From the NCBI GenBank assembly GCA_016176745.1, contig JACOWO010000074.1, positions 1 to 11,006 of the forward strand: DNA of 11,006 bases, written 5' to 3'. Source of the stretch: Nitrosopumilales archaeon. GTDB taxonomy: Archaea; Thermoproteota; Nitrososphaeria; Nitrososphaerales; Nitrosopumilaceae. Both the position numbers and the translations under genes were made by a program. Below are positions 1 through 6,428 of this stretch, in pieces. Position 1 is the first letter of the stretch. The number at the start of each line of letters is the position of its first letter. Below the pieces are notes generated by a model, which worked only from the letters and a program-made list of their open reading frames with translations, had not been told where the DNA came from and did no database searches.

Positions 1-6
1 TTTGAT

Positions 7-1842
7 TTATTCTTCAACCATGGCCTCCATTTTTAGCATTTTTTTATAATCAGGTTCTTTTTTCTTGCCTGCAAGTTCTGTGCAAAATTGTGCAACTAGC
101 GGAATATACTTTGAGTACAGATTTGCTCGCTTTTTTTCCATTTCTGCTTGACCCCTTTTAGACATGAAAGTTGCTAATTTTCTAGCCAAAAACTGTAGGG
201 CAAGTCGTAATTCGCGTTCTATTTCAGGCCTATCTGCAACATTTTCCTTTCCAACTGTTTTGTAAGGAATTCTTGTTGAACAGATATGAGATACGATGAC
301 TAGCGGGGCATCGTTTTTCACTTTATAACGTGTCCAGTCTATCTCATTTACCACTTTTAATACCACATCGCTTCCCTCATCATAAAGCAAGGGGATTCGG
401 TTTGCAAAACGATATACAGTTTGTCCAACACTTTTAATCTCTCCACCATATGCTATTCCCATTTCAACTACAAACGGAAACCCTGAATATGCTGAAGCCC
501 CTCGTTGTACAACCTCTAAAAAATCAGGCTTGAAAAATTGATCCATGCCTTTTTTCAGAGGTTCTTCTCCCAGGGGAGCAAGACAACTAGGATCTGGTGA
601 GAGAAAGTCTTCAAATTTTTGTAAAGAGTCACTTAGCTTAACTAGCTCTTGATTTGTCATTGTTCCAATCCTTTTTTCAGGTTTCAAGTTTGCAAATTCA
701 GTAAACTTTACCGCAGTAGCTTGACCTATACGTTGAAATCGTTTTGTTAAAAACGAAAGCAAAGTTTCACCCTGGACTGTATTTGTAAGTTGTCTATAGT
801 ATTCACTTTCCGGATCTAAATCTATAGATACTGATTTTGATTCCCCATAGTCCCAATATACTAGTTTCTTGTTTGCTATATCCATATCATCAATTCTTAT
901 TTTGCTTAGTTTCTCAAAATCCATTTTAAGAAATGACATAACTGCAATTACAACTCTGACATGACGGGATAAACCATTCCATCGTTTGCTGGCCTTTTCC
1001 ATGATTTCTGAATAATTCAAATTCTTTTTTTTCAAACCAAGTTCTTTTCTTACTTTTTCAATCATTTTGTTATCAACTGTTGGAATTTGGAAGTGTGAAT
1101 CAACCATCATTCTTCTTATTGTTTCAACATCAATTCCATGAGGATGAGGTCTTATGATGGTAGGAGGCAGAGGCATTGTTTTTACAATTTTAGTTTGATG
1201 AAATTTTTCGCCTTTTGGATCTTCAAAGGTAATTGTAGCATATGGAGTAATCAATGATGTTTGGTACACATAGTCTCTGATTTTTGCTCCAGCTTTTGAG
1301 TAATCACCTTCAAGACAGATACTTACTGAAAGGCCTCTTTTTGATACTTCTTTTGTATTGTGTTTTACTATGATGGGTTTGTTTTTTTGAATGTCTAAAA
1401 GTAATTCATATTCGTCTTGACTTTGTCCATCAGTTGAACTTTTGACTACTACTGGCTTGTTGGTTGTGATTTGACCATACAAAATAGCCATCGTTGCTCC
1501 AAGACCAAACATTCCTCGTGCTTGTTTTAATCCAAATTTTGAACCATACAAAACGGTACCAAATGCTAGTGGAATGTGTTTTGAATCTATTCCTGGCCCG
1601 TTGTCTTTTACAGTAAGAATGTATGGTTTTGGGTCTGCTTGTTCGTCATCAACTGCTTTTATTGACAAATAAACATCTGGTAGGATTCCTGCCTGGTCAC
1701 ATGCATCAAGTGCATTTTCTACAAATTCTCTTACAGCCGTATAAAGCGACCTGGTAGGATTGCTAAAGCCTGCGAGATCGCGATTTCTATAAAAAAATTC
1801 ACTTGGAGAGATTTGATTAAAAGATTCTTTGTTAGAAGACAT
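7..1842 (-). CDS. top6B: DNA topoisomerase VI subunit B
   Basis: This is the ATPase subunit of the type IIB topoisomerase, which with the Top6A cleavage subunit relaxes and decatenates DNA by ATP-driven strand passage. The N-terminus is a GHKL ATPase domain: N-box VENALDACD (residues 41-49, with E42, N43 and D46), DNGPGI (80-85), and the glycine-rich lid GMFGLGATM (110-118). Later parts correspond to the helix-two-turn-helix and transducer regions of the family. At 611 aa it is somewhat longer than the roughly 530-residue crenarchaeal form, with a Lys/Glu-rich C-terminal tail. It starts at an ATG that overlaps the end of the KH gene by 11 bp, so it is translated as the distal gene of the block. 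The stop lies 6 bp from the window edge; Top6A would be expected just beyond, which cannot be seen here. Identification is very secure. Confidence 0.97.
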   Translation of the reverse strand: MSSNKESFNQISPSEFFYRNRDLAGFSNPTRSLYTAVREFVENALDACDQAGILPDVYLSIKAVDDEQADPKPYILTVKDNGPGIDSKHIPLAFGTVLYGSKFGLKQARGMFGLGATMAILYGQITTNKPVVVKSSTDGQSQDEYELLLDIQKNKPIIVKHNTKEVSKRGLSVSICLEGDYSKAGAKIRDYVYQTSLITPYATITFEDPKGEKFHQTKIVKTMPLPPTIIRPHPHGIDVETIRRMMVDSHFQIPTVDNKMIEKVRKELGLKKKNLNYSEIMEKASKRWNGLSRHVRVVIAVMSFLKMDFEKLSKIRIDDMDIANKKLVYWDYGESKSVSIDLDPESEYYRQLTNTVQGETLLSFLTKRFQRIGQATAVKFTEFANLKPEKRIGTMTNQELVKLSDSLQKFEDFLSPDPSCLAPLGEEPLKKGMDQFFKPDFLEVVQRGASAYSGFPFVVEMGIAYGGEIKSVGQTVYRFANRIPLLYDEGSDVVLKVVNEIDWTRYKVKNDAPLVIVSHICSTRIPYKTVGKENVADRPEIERELRLALQFLARKLATFMSKRGQAEMEKKRANLYSKYIPLVAQFCTELAGKKKEPDYKKMLKMEAMVEE

Positions 1843-2401
1843 TTTGATCTTCCCATAGTTTTAGTTTTTCAAGCTTGTCTCGCCTTCTGGCAGCTTCAAG
1901 TTTACCATAAACTGAACCATGCATGCTCCCAAGCGAAATTGCCGAAATTGCTTCTACAGCAAGTTTAAGCTTGTGCGTTTCTCCAATTATTGCAACGGTT
2001 CTTCCATAAACTGAAATATTTGTATCACTTAGTGCTTCCATATTTTTCCTCGCCTTACCTCCCTCTCCAATAATTCTCCCTTTTATCCTTTCAATTTGTG
2101 CAGGAGACTTTGCTCCAAACTCCCTCAAGTCTATTACATGTAATGTGTTTTCACCTTTTAGTAATTTCAATGCATTGTCTGGAGAAAAACCTCGACCTAT
2201 TGCTGTCACAATTTCCATTGCTTTGAAAGGTTGAATGTCTTCAATTTTTCCCTGACTTCGGATTATAGTTTCGCCTGTTTCACTATCAATTTCTAGTTTG
2301 ACATGACAAATTTTTTCAATTTTTTCTTTTACTTGGCCTGATTTTCCAATAAGTGCACCTATCCTGTCAGTTGGTATTCGAATTAATTTTTCAAAGCTCA
2401 T
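1832..2401 (-). CDS. KH-domain RNA-binding protein, archaeal Pno1/Dim2-like ribosome assembly factor
   Basis: A 189-aa protein with two KH modules. The first carries the GxxG loop in LIGKSGQ (residues 17-23) and the second in IIGEGGKARK (110-119). This arrangement is that of the archaeal relatives of Pno1/Dim2 (Krr1 group), which bind the 3' end of small-subunit rRNA during maturation. The C-terminal tail is basic and ends in a helical KLEAARRRDKLEKLKLW stretch. The ATG start overlaps the RIO1 stop in an ATGA junction, so the two are probably translationally coupled, and its own 3' end overlaps top6B by 11 bp. RIO1 kinase next door acts on the same pre-40S/30S particle in eukaryotes, so the pairing supports the role. 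The assembly role is inferred from family and context; the two KH domains are seen directly. Confidence 0.92.
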   Translation of the reverse strand: MSFEKLIRIPTDRIGALIGKSGQVKEKIEKICHVKLEIDSETGETIIRSQGKIEDIQPFKAMEIVTAIGRGFSPDNALKLLKGENTLHVIDLREFGAKSPAQIERIKGRIIGEGGKARKNMEALSDTNISVYGRTVAIIGETHKLKLAVEAISAISLGSMHGSVYGKLEAARRRDKLEKLKLWEDQNVF

Positions 2402-3177
2402 TTTGTCACCAATTCAAAAATATCAGCTGGGTTAGCAACTGTTAGACCTCGTTTAACAAAGAATTTTGATATGTTATTAATGTCTCTTTTGAGAAATTCA
2501 TGAGCGTTTGGATGATGTGTGTCAACTCCGGAAGCAAGATCAAATAACACCAGTCCATTTTCAGTTTTGAAAATGTTAAATTCTGATAAATCGCCATGTA
2601 CAAGCTTTGCCTCCTTATACAGTCGCTTAATTAGCGATATGGTTGATTCATAGTCTTTTTGAGAAACTTCTGCCTCAACTAGGGATTTTTCAGGAATGCC
2701 GTTTTTCCCTATAAATTCCATCACAAGAATGTTTTTTGTTACATATATCGGCTTGGTAGATGGAATGTCACACTCAACGCATTGAATCAGATTTCTGAAT
2801 TCTTTTTTTGCCCATAAATATACCAAATTTCTGGTGCCTGCTCTTATCTTTGAGAATCTAGGATCTCCTAAAATGTATGATGCACGTTTTTTGAAGCTTA
2901 CTGTGCTTACAAGATATATCTTGAGTGCTATATCTTTCCCATTTTTATCTACTGCCCAAAACAACTGTGATTCTTTTCCAGAACGAACCACCCCATTTAC
3001 ATAAGAAATTATGTGTTTGTTTATCAGGTCATGCAAAGTCATTATTGTTGTTTTGTCTAGAACCTCGTTGATTGTTTTGTTATTTTTGAATCCGTCGAAG
3101 ATTTTGTGTTTTGATTGTGTGTCTAATTTTTTATCAATTTCATGTTCGAATTTATTTGTTATTTTTTCTGACAACAC
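2398..3177 (-). CDS. rio1: RIO1-type serine protein kinase/ATPase
   Basis: An atypical kinase of the RIO family, associated with late small-subunit ribosome maturation. Visible landmarks are the RSGKES loop (residues 65-70, in place of the family STGKEA-type loop), the ATP-anchoring lysine in ALKIY (K86), the hinge MEFIG (153-157), the catalytic loop HGDLSEFN (194-201, with D196 and N201) and the metal-binding aspartate in LFDLASG (D213). The HHPNAHEFLKRD segment (221-232) is the characteristic RIO1 tail of the catalytic domain. The length, 259 aa, fits archaeal RIO1. The start is GTG with a TATA-like element about 25 nt ahead, suggesting a leaderless transcript from an internal promoter; the next codon, TTG, is an alternative. 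The stop overlaps the KH gene by 4 bp (ATGA). Confidence 0.95.
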   Translation of the reverse strand: MLSEKITNKFEHEIDKKLDTQSKHKIFDGFKNNKTINEVLDKTTIMTLHDLINKHIISYVNGVVRSGKESQLFWAVDKNGKDIALKIYLVSTVSFKKRASYILGDPRFSKIRAGTRNLVYLWAKKEFRNLIQCVECDIPSTKPIYVTKNILVMEFIGKNGIPEKSLVEAEVSQKDYESTISLIKRLYKEAKLVHGDLSEFNIFKTENGLVLFDLASGVDTHHPNAHEFLKRDINNISKFFVKRGLTVANPADIFELVTK

Positions 3178-3198
3178 TTTGTTATAGAAATGGATGAA

Positions 3199-3208
3199 TA
3201 AAAATTAA
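3199..3208 (-). promoter_or_regulatory. Weak TATA-like element for RIO1
   Basis: The minus strand reads TTAATTTTTA, about 25 nt before the GTG at 3177, in the 43-bp gap after aIF1A. It is AT-rich without a clear consensus, so read-through from aIF1A is an equal alternative. Confidence 0.35.
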
Positions 3209-3220
3209 TTTCAGCTGATC

Positions 3221-3532
3221 TTAGAAGTCTTTTGGCAAATGACCGTTTGTCTTTAACCAGTCAACTTGTGGTAATGTAAATCGCCATACTATATCTCCTC
3301 TTTCGTCTGCTTTAAAATCCCATGGAGCAATTACAACAATGTCATTATCACGAATCCAAATTCTACGTTTTAATTTACCACGAATTCTACCACGCCTTGT
3401 TATGTCGTCAGTACATTTTACTAAAACTTGATCACTGCCAAGAAGTTTGATTACTCGCCCAAGAAGTTCTCCTTGTTCTGGCAATCGAATTTCTTTTAAC
3501 TCGCTTTCATTGAGAACTTTACGTTTACCCAC
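3221..3532 (-). CDS. eif1A: Translation initiation factor aIF1A
   Basis: A 103-aa S1-type OB-fold protein, the archaeal counterpart of eIF1A/IF1. It binds the A-site region of the small ribosomal subunit and helps position initiator tRNA and mRNA. Recognisable family sequence includes the N-terminal RLPEQGELLGRVIKLLGSD (residues 16-34), the basic GRIRGKLKRRIWIRDND strip (48-64), and VIAPWDF (67-73). The start is GTG. A clear TATATA element is centred about 25 nt upstream, so the transcript probably begins at or very near the start codon. The gene sits 43 bp ahead of RIO1 and 56 bp after the short DUF424 gene, and could be served both by its own promoter and by read-through from aIF2-beta. Confidence 0.96.
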   Translation of the reverse strand: MGKRKVLNESELKEIRLPEQGELLGRVIKLLGSDQVLVKCTDDITRRGRIRGKLKRRIWIRDNDIVVIAPWDFKADERGDIVWRFTLPQVDWLKTNGHLPKDF

Positions 3533-3553
3533 TTGGCAAATATCTCCAAGTTT

Positions 3554-3561
3554 GTATATAA
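3554..3561 (-). promoter_or_regulatory. TATA box for aIF1A
   Basis: The minus strand reads TTATATAC, centred about 25 nt before the GTG at 3532. This indicates an internal promoter within the translation block, so aIF1A can be transcribed without aIF2-beta. Confidence 0.6.
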
Positions 3562-3588
3562 TTGTGGTGATTTACATTTTGAAAACTA

Positions 3589-3750
3589 TTAGGAAAGGAA
3601 CACTTTTTCAATTATCTTTTCGCCGTAATAATTTCTGCTTATTTTTATAGTCAGATCGTTTTCAGATACATTTTTTCCCAAAAGATGTGAATCACAAATG
3701 TTAAGCATCTGGTTGCCTTGGTAATTGGCAACTCGAACAGAAAATGGCAT
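3589..3750 (-). CDS. Short DUF424-family protein (about half length)
   Basis: A 53-aa frame read from an ATG that overlaps the aIF2-beta stop by one base (TAATG), which implies translational coupling. Its sequence begins MPFSVRVANYQGNQMLNICD and continues with the HLLGKNVSEND and ISRNYYGEKIIEK segments (residues 22-32 and 37-49). This resembles the N-terminal half of DUF424 proteins, whose members commonly start with a strand-rich segment, an (I/A)CDxxLLGK motif and a (F/Y)YGG-like motif. The family is usually around 95-110 residues, so the C-terminal half seems to be missing. The frame closes with TAA-TAG, and no continuation is visible in other frames before the aIF1A promoter. Function is unknown; association with aIF2-beta is recurrent in archaea as I recall it. 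It may be a natural short form or a truncated remnant. Confidence 0.75.
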   Translation of the reverse strand: MPFSVRVANYQGNQMLNICDSHLLGKNVSENDLTIKISRNYYGEKIIEKVFLS

Positions 3751-4172
3751 TACGCATATTTACCTTTTAGTGTGGATTTAGCCCCACATGCTTCACATAT
3801 CAAAAACGAAATTCGTTTTTCTTTTTCTATTCTTGTATCAGGACTTTTACAGGTAGGGCATTCGACATAGTCTTTAACATAGATTTCAAAAAGACGCGTA
3901 AAGTCGTGTGGCTCTCTTTTTCCAATAAAGATGGCCTTTTCGCCCACTCTTTCGGCAGGAGCAGCAAACTCTTTTGATAAATACTGCAGAACCTTATCTG
4001 TGTCCCTTCGTAAAACCTTTGGGAATTCTGAAAAATTTCTAAGAAATGTTCGTTGTCCTTCCCACATAACATCTACTAGAGGAAGTTCGAATCTTGTGGT
4101 TTCACTTTTATTTTTTGAAACCTTGTCTTGAATTCGCTTCAGTAGATTTTCGTAGTCTGTCCTTGCCAACAA
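3750..4172 (-). CDS. eif2B: Translation initiation factor aIF2 subunit beta
   Basis: The beta subunit of the heterotrimeric GTPase aIF2 that delivers Met-tRNAi to the small ribosomal subunit. The 140-aa product has the usual N-terminal helix (DYENLLKRI, residues 6-14), the alpha-beta core with LPLVDVMWEGQRTFLRNF (30-47) and RVGEKAIFIG (75-84), and a C-terminal zinc ribbon with Cys pairs CPTC (105-108) and CEAC (126-129). Length is typical for archaea. The start chosen is TTG at 4172, because a TATATT-like element lies about 24 nt upstream; the following codon is also TTG. The nearby ATG at 4179 is in another frame. The stop codon shares a base with the DUF424 ATG, so this is the promoter-proximal gene of the translation/ribosome block. 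Confidence 0.96.
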   Translation of the reverse strand: MLARTDYENLLKRIQDKVSKNKSETTRFELPLVDVMWEGQRTFLRNFSEFPKVLRRDTDKVLQYLSKEFAAPAERVGEKAIFIGKREPHDFTRLFEIYVKDYVECPTCKSPDTRIEKEKRISFLICEACGAKSTLKGKYA

Positions 4173-4193
4173 GAAACATTACGTATTTGTCCC

Positions 4194-4199
4194 TATATT
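4194..4199 (-). promoter_or_regulatory. TATA-like element for the aIF2-beta block
   Basis: The minus strand reads AATATA, about 24 nt before the TTG at 4172. It supports that TTG (or the TTG at 4169) as the translation start. Confidence 0.5.
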
Positions 4200-4209
4200 G
4201 GTTTAGATC

Positions 4210-4215
4210 AAAAAA
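4210..4215 (-). terminator. Oligo-T run after the zinc-protein gene
   Basis: The minus strand reads CCTTTTTTGA about 13 nt past the stop codon. T-rich tracts end archaeal transcription, and this one falls just before the aIF2-beta TATA box. No hairpin is seen. Confidence 0.35.
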
Positions 4216-4227
4216 GGAGACCGTGGC

Positions 4228-4371
4228 CTAAGTTTTGCCTATTCGGAAAACATTAGTTCCACAATGTGGGCAAGTGCCTTTAGTAGCTGGTCGACCATTC
4301 TTCAATTTTGTCTCTTTGGGATCTTTGATGTCAACTTTTTTTCTGCATTTTACACAATATGCTGTTACCAT
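4228..4371 (-). CDS. Small zinc-ribbon protein (DUF5679-like)
   Basis: A 47-aa protein with two Cys pairs: CVKC (residues 6-9) and CPHC (34-37), separated by a polar, Lys-rich linker containing KLKNGRPATKGT (22-33). This pattern and the TAYC...NGRPATKGTCP...FRIGK arrangement match the small DUF5679-type zinc proteins common in thaumarchaeal genomes. No enzymatic residues are seen; nucleic-acid or protein binding is a guess. It starts at an ATG with a TAAATA element about 27 nt upstream, and is followed by a T6 run that may end its transcript before the aIF2-beta promoter. It looks like its own short transcription unit. Confidence 0.85.
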   Translation of the reverse strand: MVTAYCVKCRKKVDIKDPKETKLKNGRPATKGTCPHCGTNVFRIGKT

Positions 4372-4395
4372 TCTATCAAATCACAGAGATGGTGG

Positions 4396-4401
4396 TATTT
4401 A
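4396..4401 (-). promoter_or_regulatory. TATA-like element for the 47-aa zinc protein
   Basis: On the minus strand this reads TAAATA and is centred about 27 nt before the ATG at 4371, consistent with a leaderless or very short-leader transcript. Confidence 0.5.
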
Positions 4402-4426
4402 GGAAGGAAATGTAAAATTTATTTAA

Positions 4427-4434
4427 CTATAAAC
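4427..4434 (+). promoter_or_regulatory. Possible orphan TATA box in the divergent intergenic region
   Basis: CTATAAAC has good TATA character but no gene follows at the expected distance. An ATG at 4455 opens only a five-residue frame (MINFH). It could drive a small RNA or a long 5' leader to the gene at 4622, or be a chance match. Confidence 0.3.
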
Positions 4435-4562
4435 TGGATGCCTCTGAATTTTTTATGATCAATTTTCATTAAATTCACGATTAATTGTAAAAAAATAATA
4501 AATTTTTACCATTTTTTAGGACTATGTGATCTAAAATAAATAATCTTGATGGTTTTTGGCCA

Positions 4563-4580
4563 TTTAATTGTAGAATTAAA
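4563..4580. repeat. Perfect 7-bp inverted repeat upstream of a TATA box
   Basis: TTTAATT, a 4-bp spacer GTAG, then AATTAAA form a perfect palindrome. It ends 11 bp before the TTATAAA box of the membrane-protein gene, a position suited to a dimeric transcription factor. AT-rich palindromes arise often by chance in DNA of this composition, so this is a suggestion only. Confidence 0.4.
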
Positions 4581-4591
4581 CGTAAATCATA

Positions 4592-4598
4592 TTATAAA
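4592..4598 (+). promoter_or_regulatory. TATA box for the membrane-protein gene
   Basis: TTATAAA is centred about 27 nt before the TTG at 4622. This matches archaeal TATA-to-start spacing, so transcription probably begins at the start codon. It is the best TATA match in the window. Confidence 0.7.
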
Positions 4599-4621
4599 CC
4601 GCGATTTGTAGAACCTTACAA

Positions 4622-5119
4622 TTGGCCTCAAAAAAAGGAGTTTGGTTGACTATAGTAATACTAGTTGCCATAACAATTGCTAGTTTTTTTGTTTGGTTAA
4701 CTCCACAAAGCTATGATGCTACTTTTGTTGTTTCTGATTTTAAATCATATCTTGATGGAATAAAGGAAATTCATGGAACATTAGCTAATGGTATTGAAAA
4801 AGAATTTCAAAAAATGCTAAATGGTGATATAACTCCTGATCAATACATTGAAGTTGCTGAAATTTCATCTTCACAGATAAATTCGCAAATAATACAACTT
4901 GTTGAAAGCAAGGCTTCACAAGAATGGCAAGAAAGTTATTTGAATTATCTTGAAGCGCTTAGAGCAACAAACTCCAACATACGAGAAACAATTGTTGTTG
5001 CCAATATGATAAAAGAGAATGCAGATAAGCAGAATGTTGATGAAGTTTTAAAAAAAATTGATCAGCTAAAAGAAGAGTCAAAATCCTTTGTTTCTGCGTC
5101 TGATTCTGCTAGACCATAA
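4622..5119 (+). CDS. Single-pass membrane protein with extracytoplasmic helical domain
   Basis: I do not recognise the family. The 165-aa product has a short basic N-terminus (MASKKG), one hydrophobic segment at about residues 7-27 (VWLTIVILVAITIASFF...), and then about 135 residues that are polar and strongly helix-forming, with runs such as LVESKASQEWQESYLNYLEA and a C-terminal VDEVLKKIDQLKEESK that could be coiled coil. The charge pattern predicts the C-terminal domain outside the membrane, anchored by the N-terminal helix. No cysteines and no catalytic motif are visible. The start is TTG; a TTATAAA box centred about 27 nt upstream supports it and a leaderless transcript. It is monocistronic or only loosely linked to the DUF373 gene 86 bp on, which has its own promoter-like sequence. 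Confidence 0.8.
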   Translation: MASKKGVWLTIVILVAITIASFFVWLTPQSYDATFVVSDFKSYLDGIKEIHGTLANGIEKEFQKMLNGDITPDQYIEVAEISSSQINSQIIQLVESKASQEWQESYLNYLEALRATNSNIRETIVVANMIKENADKQNVDEVLKKIDQLKEESKSFVSASDSARP

Positions 5120-5173
5120 TTTAGTGTTTTGGCCTCAAAATACTATGTCTACTATTTTCAAAAGTAGGGAAGT

Positions 5174-5181
5174 GTTAAAAG
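5174..5181 (+). promoter_or_regulatory. TATA-like element for the DUF373 / cis-prenyltransferase / Nudix unit
   Basis: GTTAAAAG is centred about 28 nt before the ATG at 5206. It decides the choice of that ATG over the in-frame TTG at 5188. Confidence 0.45.
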
Positions 5182-5205
5182 GTTATTTTGCAATGTGGTT
5201 ATGAT

Positions 5206-6351
5206 ATGTCACAGGATACAAGAAATCTACAAAAGGACATAAAATCCCCTACATCAAGTAGACTGCTTGTAATCTGTGTTGACAGAGATAATGACGTAGG
5301 TGAAAAGGCAGGAATTGTTACTCCAGTTATTGGTAGAGATGCTTGCATAGAAGCAGCGCAAAGACTTGCACTTGAAGATCCTGAGGATGCTGATTCAAAT
5401 TCTATTTTTTATGCTATAAGGACATACGAGGACTTGGTAAGCAAAGGGTATCAGACCGAAGTCATTACGGTGGCTGGTACAAAAAATAAGGGAGTTGAAG
5501 CAGACGAAAAGATCGCAGTAGAGATAAGAAAAGTTTTAGAAAAATTTTCAGCAAATGGTGCAGTTATTGTTTCTGATGGAGAAGACGACGAAAGCGTAAT
5601 TCCAATTATTCAAAATGTTCTTCCTATTGTTTCTGTGCAAAGAGTTGTGATGCGGGTTAGTAGAACCGTTGAATATTCCTATGCAGTTTTTGGAAAATAT
5701 CTTAAAATGTTAATTTATGATTCAAAATATTCAAAATTCGTTCTTGGTGTCCCAGGAATTTTGTTGTTGATTGGAGGAATTGCTTCTGTTGTTGGATATA
5801 CAAAAGAAATCTTTGCAGTATTGATTAGTGTACTTGGTGGAGCATTTCTTATTAGAGCGTTTGATGTTGATAGAGTCTGGTCAAGCTGGGCAAAGCCAAC
5901 ACCTGCTGGATTCATTAGAATATTTACTTTTGTAGCTGGTATAATTCTAATTTTAGCATCAATACAATCTGGAATATCATCATTAGATGCAAGCTTGTTA
6001 GCACGAGACAATGGAGTGATAAGTATAATCACAGACAAAGTAATAATTGGACAATTTGTTGCTGGTGGTTTACCGTTTTTGTGGATGGGAATCGGTTCAA
6101 TTTTTGGAGGAATGCTTCTTAGCAATTGGTTAAGTGGAAGTTTGAGAGCAATTTCTGATAGTCTAAGATTAATCGTACTTGGTGCTCTCTATCCTACAGT
6201 GGCACAGTTTACTAACATGCTTGTTAATGACGAAAGCTCGTTTACTCTAATACCACCGTTGTTAATTGGATTGGCAATAACACTGATATCTGCCACCCTT
6301 TTATTCCATAAATATAGGAAAAAGAAGGGTGGGCAAATATTAACGGAATAA
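5206..6351 (+). CDS. DUF373 family polytopic membrane protein
   Basis: A 381-aa protein of the archaeal DUF373 family. The N-terminal soluble domain has VDRDNDVG (residues 25-32), VIGRDAC (41-47), EDPEDADSN (57-65) and VSDGEDDESVIP (122-133), the Asp/Glu-rich motifs typical of this family, followed by SRTVEYSY. About five to six hydrophobic segments fill the second half (from about residue 178), ending in a basic KYRKKKGG tail. The biochemical function is unknown; the acidic motifs suggest metal or nucleotide binding. I chose the ATG at 5206 because a GTTAAAAG element lies about 28 nt before it; a TTG at 5188 is in frame but has weaker promoter spacing. The stop TAA overlaps the presumed upstream start of the cis-prenyltransferase, so the two are likely translationally coupled and may work together at the membrane. 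Confidence 0.9.
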   Translation: MSQDTRNLQKDIKSPTSSRLLVICVDRDNDVGEKAGIVTPVIGRDACIEAAQRLALEDPEDADSNSIFYAIRTYEDLVSKGYQTEVITVAGTKNKGVEADEKIAVEIRKVLEKFSANGAVIVSDGEDDESVIPIIQNVLPIVSVQRVVMRVSRTVEYSYAVFGKYLKMLIYDSKYSKFVLGVPGILLLIGGIASVVGYTKEIFAVLISVLGGAFLIRAFDVDRVWSSWAKPTPAGFIRIFTFVAGIILILASIQSGISSLDASLLARDNGVISIITDKVIIGQFVAGGLPFLWMGIGSIFGGMLLSNWLSGSLRAISDSLRLIVLGALYPTVAQFTNMLVNDESSFTLIPPLLIGLAITLISATLLFHKYRKKKGGQILTE

Positions 6352-6428
6352 AAAAAGTCACATTTGTTTTATCTGGTCTTTACAGACTCTATTCTAAAAA
6401 ACTCGAAAAGGAAATTCTTAGAGACGAC

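Larger units (their letters stand above)
4372..4621. other. AT-rich divergent intergenic region
   Basis: This 250-bp stretch lies between the minus-strand zinc protein and the plus-strand membrane protein. It holds a TATA element for each flank, an orphan TATA-like box and a perfect inverted repeat. I see no convincing protein frame, tRNA or stable hairpin-forming RNA in it. Confidence 0.6.

Noticed and set aside
3447..3650. Plus-strand open frame of 67 codons across the aIF1A start and DUF424
   Set aside because: It is antisense to two recognised genes and its product has no family character.
3827..4131. Open frames on both strands inside aIF2-beta
   Set aside because: They are alternate-frame readings of a well-recognised gene, with no separate promoter or motif.
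4264..4458. Plus-strand open frame of 64 codons over the small zinc-protein gene
   Set aside because: It is antisense to the 47-aa double-CxxC protein, which has a family-like sequence and a TATA element; the plus-strand product is low-complexity and aromatic-rich.
4455..4472. Five-codon frame MINFH behind the orphan TATA-like box
   Set aside because: It is too short to call a gene, and the ATG at the expected distance may be coincidence.
5715..6125. A 136-codon minus-strand open frame inside DUF373
   Set aside because: It is antisense to the membrane segments; its Ile/Pro-rich composition is what such antisense frames give.
6318..6428. A frameshift or sequencing error joining DUF373 and the cis-prenyltransferase
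   Set aside because: DUF373 ends with a normal basic tail and the two frames overlap in a gene-junction pattern, so a start-codon change explains the data more simply than a fusion.
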